A stretch of DNA of 64,000 nt from Pseudisothecium myosuroides (taxonomy: Eukaryota; Streptophyta; Bryopsida; Hypnales; Lembophyllaceae): the NCBI GenBank assembly GCA_951799445.1, contig OX637296.1:12028001-12092000 (forward strand). Reading direction: 5' to 3'. Each line of letters starts with the position of its first letter. Positions within the stretch are counted from its first letter, which is position 1. Of the stretch, positions 61,708 to 64,000 are shown one piece after another. A model generated the notes under the pieces. It was not told where the DNA came from, did not search any database, and was given only the letters and a program-made list of their open reading frames with translations. The position numbers and the translations under genes were made by a program.

Positions 61708-62028
61708 AGTGAAGAGAGCTGCGAGGCTTGCAGGGGATGAAGCACCGGAGTGTCGCACGTTGAACGATTTGGAGACTTCTAATATACTTCAACACAGAGA
61801 GTTTGTTAAATGGTGATTCCACCAATGGAACACAGACTTGTGGGCGGCCTAGAGCAGACCGCCTGCAGACCTCGTACAGACCTCCTGCAGACCTAGTATG
61901 AAACAAAGACTGCCACGTTCAAAGGAATGAACTCCATCCACACAGTATTTCCACGGTGCCCGGGCGTTTCGTTACAGTCTGTTCATCTAAGAGCAAACTT
62001 GCAAGTTGTGTTGGAATGAAAAGGATTG

Positions 62029-62327
62029 TAAGGTAGGGGGCTGTAAAAGCGACCCTTTATGAGCTGATTTGCATTTTGGGTGAAGCTAAACTGTTTAAAA
62101 CAATTTTCAGTAAATTTTCGTGGTAAGAAAAATGGAATTGGCATCTAACCCAAGTCGTTTCATATTTTTTGGACATTCATGGAATTACTTATGAATTTTT
62201 GAAGTTGAAAACACGGTGGTTTCTAAAAGCGACCCCCTCCTGAAATGTACACTTGTAGTACATGTTACGAGGCAGAATCTACCAGATCACATTTAGAGAC
62301 AGGTCGCTTTTACAGCCCCCTACCTTA
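62029..62327. mobile_element. TAAGGTAGG-family MITE (299 bp)
   Basis: The ends TAAGGTAGGGGGCTGTAAAA and their inverted copy match for about 26 bp, through GCGACC. The interior is homologous to the element at 8948-9278. No coding capacity. No clear flanking duplication beyond the TAA/TTA of the ends. Confidence 0.75.
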
Positions 62328-62516
62328 AGCTTTTCACAATCAAAATTGACTCCGACGAGTTTCATGATGCTTTCACATCTACAGCATGGGAGTACAATGG
62401 TTTTGCCGTGTTAATGCAATCAAGAAGTTCAAGTCCAGTGTTAATGTTAAGACCATATTTCTTGGAATTTCTTTGATACTTTTTGCCAATTTTAGTCCTT
62501 AGAAGGCTGCCCTAAT

Positions 62517-62926
62517 TAAGGTAGGGGAGGCAACCCATATCTGACCATTTAAGGAGTTATAGGTATCTGGAGGACAATTTCTTCTAAAGGAAAAAAAAAT
62601 TCCATGTGCAAAAATAGAATTTGGACATTTTTCAGAATTTTTAGATTTTTTTGTATCAAAACGAAATTACTATGAATTAATTACTTGGAGATTGTATTCA
62701 TCCCATATTGGTGATATGGATCTTGCTATTCCTGACCAAGGATTAGTTGCAAAATCAACCAAGGGCTGGTTGCAATATTGAGAATCTTTGAGCCAATCAT
62801 AATGTACCACAATTGCCTCGGGAACCGTGCCATAATTACTCACTGTTATTCTCCTCCTTCACAAAAAGAGAGAAACCTACTCTACGAGAATGGGGTGTTA
62901 ATTTGGAATGGGTTGCCTCCCCTACC
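62517..62926. mobile_element. TAAGGTAGG-family MITE (410 bp)
   Basis: The ends AAGGTAGGGGAGGCAACCCA and the inverted GGTAGGGGAGGCAACCCAT match almost perfectly. The interior is homologous to the element at 7903-8298, with related ends at 42999-43370. No coding capacity. Confidence 0.75.
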
Positions 62927-63342
62927 ACAATTGACTCCAAAAAGTCAAGACAAGTAACACCTAGACTACATAACATTTGTTAGGAAGGAGGCTCTATGCT
63001 ACCCTAAGTTCAGGCTAGACTTCATCAGGCGTTGTGTAATTATTGACCTCGTAGGAAAACTCAATTTTTTTGAAATACAAGAATGTATACTGGCGCTTTG
63101 CCTTGAATATGTTTGTTGTCATGTGAACAAAGCTAATGGATAATATAAAATGAGTGGGATTATTACAAAAAAAACAAAAATTAGCATAAATCAAATGTTA
63201 GTCATCTAGATTTCATTGCGTCCAACTTCAAGAAGAAAATTTTGATAACTTGCAATTTTCAATATGAAGATATTGGAGTTCATAAATGATTATAAAATTA
63301 ATGATATTGTGTCTTTTCATAAAACCATTTGAAAATTTGTGA

Positions 63343-63700
63343 TGCTGCTATCTTTTCCATTTGTGAGTAGTAAAAAGATTATTTTTTCCGATCAAATGGA
63401 ATTTTATAATAGATCAAATGATGATGGAACCACCCTTTGGTATGTATCGTAAATAGTGGCTACCTTAGGTCACCAATAACCCATAAATGACGCCGCAGCC
63501 ATTTTTTGGTCGATGAATGACAGAGAATCTTTCTCTATAGGATAGAAGTACAACTATTCATCCTCGGAATTTTGTATAGAAAGGGGAGATCATGAACAGT
63601 AGTTTGACCTCTTTTGAGCACTTTTGGTTTTTCCAAAGTAGATGATGTCATAGAATGCCAAAAGGGATGATTTCCACAGTCACCAGGCATTCAAGGATTA
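63343..63700 (+). repeat. Composite of two repeats seen elsewhere in the window
   Basis: 63343-63470 matches 57910-58040, and 63515-63695 matches the interior of the TTAA MITE at 55222-55439. Their adjacency here suggests both are parts of a larger repeat, or one inserted beside the other. Confidence 0.6.
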
Positions 63701-63711
63701 CCTTCACTCTT

Positions 63712-64000
63712 AAAGTCTCAAGGCTGTCTTTTAGTAAAAAAACATTCAAAACTCTCATTTTCAATACAAACAACAAAATTTTAAGAATTTGTTTTTTTGC
63801 ATATCCAACCAAAGGATCTTGCACTAGACTAGTATGAGAATATCTTGAAGAAATTTCAAAATTTTTACTATATTGATTGCAAGATATAATTCTTTAAAGT
63901 GAAAAAAAATAAGGCTAAATCCTCTTAAGTTAGATTTTTTGTACTACAAATTGTAAATTTAAATATTTTATGCTGAAAAATTGAGTTGTGAGTTTGGAAA
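63712..64000 (+). mobile_element. Partial TTAA-family element, cut by the window end
   Basis: The start ACTCTTAAAGTCTCAAGGC and about 150 bp after it are related to the left part of 33101-33670, and are an inverted copy of the right part of element B (51700-51871). The right end lies beyond the window. The bordering TTAA is not preserved. Confidence 0.45.

Overview
The window looks like nuclear DNA of a land plant. It is AT-rich and gene-poor, with spliced genes (canonical GT-AG introns), T-rich 3' splice sites, a telo-box above a ribosomal protein gene, plant-type families (POD1/TAPT1, F-box/kelch-like proteins, nuclear-encoded mitochondrial bL35) and many short DNA transposons. A non-seed plant such as a bryophyte would fit, but the sequence alone does not settle this.

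Genes with good support: an F-box/kelch-like protein (3216-4406, +); ribosomal protein uS3/RPS3 in six exons (14772-13125, -); a POD1/TAPT1-family ER membrane protein in eleven exons (43878-48885, +); mitochondrial ribosomal protein bL35m in four exons, one intron with a GC donor (56447-57792, +); and a minus-strand transcription unit at 61401-59035. That unit encodes a putatively secreted AP2-like domain protein, then after a single in-frame TAG a kelch-type propeller protein. A two-exon 201-residue membrane-anchored or secreted protein (21933-23743, +) and two tiny CxC-rich ORFs (16725 and 21381) are less certain.

Broken genes: a DEAD-box helicase (eIF4A-III type) pseudogene with introns (20106-17998, -), a truncated copy of POD1 exon 1 (20850-21164) with a matching upstream fragment at 16782-16865, and a SAM-like plus kinase-like pseudogene (28664-31148, +) split by a CACTA-type MITE.

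Mobile DNA dominates the rest. A full-length PIF/Harbinger element (37587-42732) has TTA target duplications, a Myb/SANT-like ORF and a DDE transposase; both ORFs are closed only by in-frame nonsense codons. Non-autonomous elements with recognisable ends include hAT (8-bp TSD), pogo/Emigrant-like (TA), CACTA (GCA) and a Stowaway-like end. A recurrent group has TTAA borders and CCC(C/T) termini, as in the piggyBac superfamily (8842, 33101, 49978, 50967, 52061, 55222). A second MITE family begins TAAGGTAGGRGG. Three long foldback structures are present. Two belong to a 1.2-kb repeat in which a TATA-containing hairpin is followed by a conserved short ORF (35427 and 53692).

Layout: 1-4.4 kb F-box/kelch gene; 4.4-12.1 kb AT-rich with MITEs; 13.1-14.9 kb RPS3; 16.7-23.7 kb mosaic of duplicated fragments, helicase pseudogene, MITEs and the 201-residue gene; 27.9-31.1 kb kinase-like pseudogene; 33-37 kb foldback and MITE cluster; 37.6-42.7 kb Harbinger; 43.9-48.9 kb POD1; 50-55.4 kb AT-rich transposon graveyard and minisatellite; 56.4-57.8 kb bL35m; 59-61.4 kb AP2-like/kelch unit; 62-64 kb MITEs.
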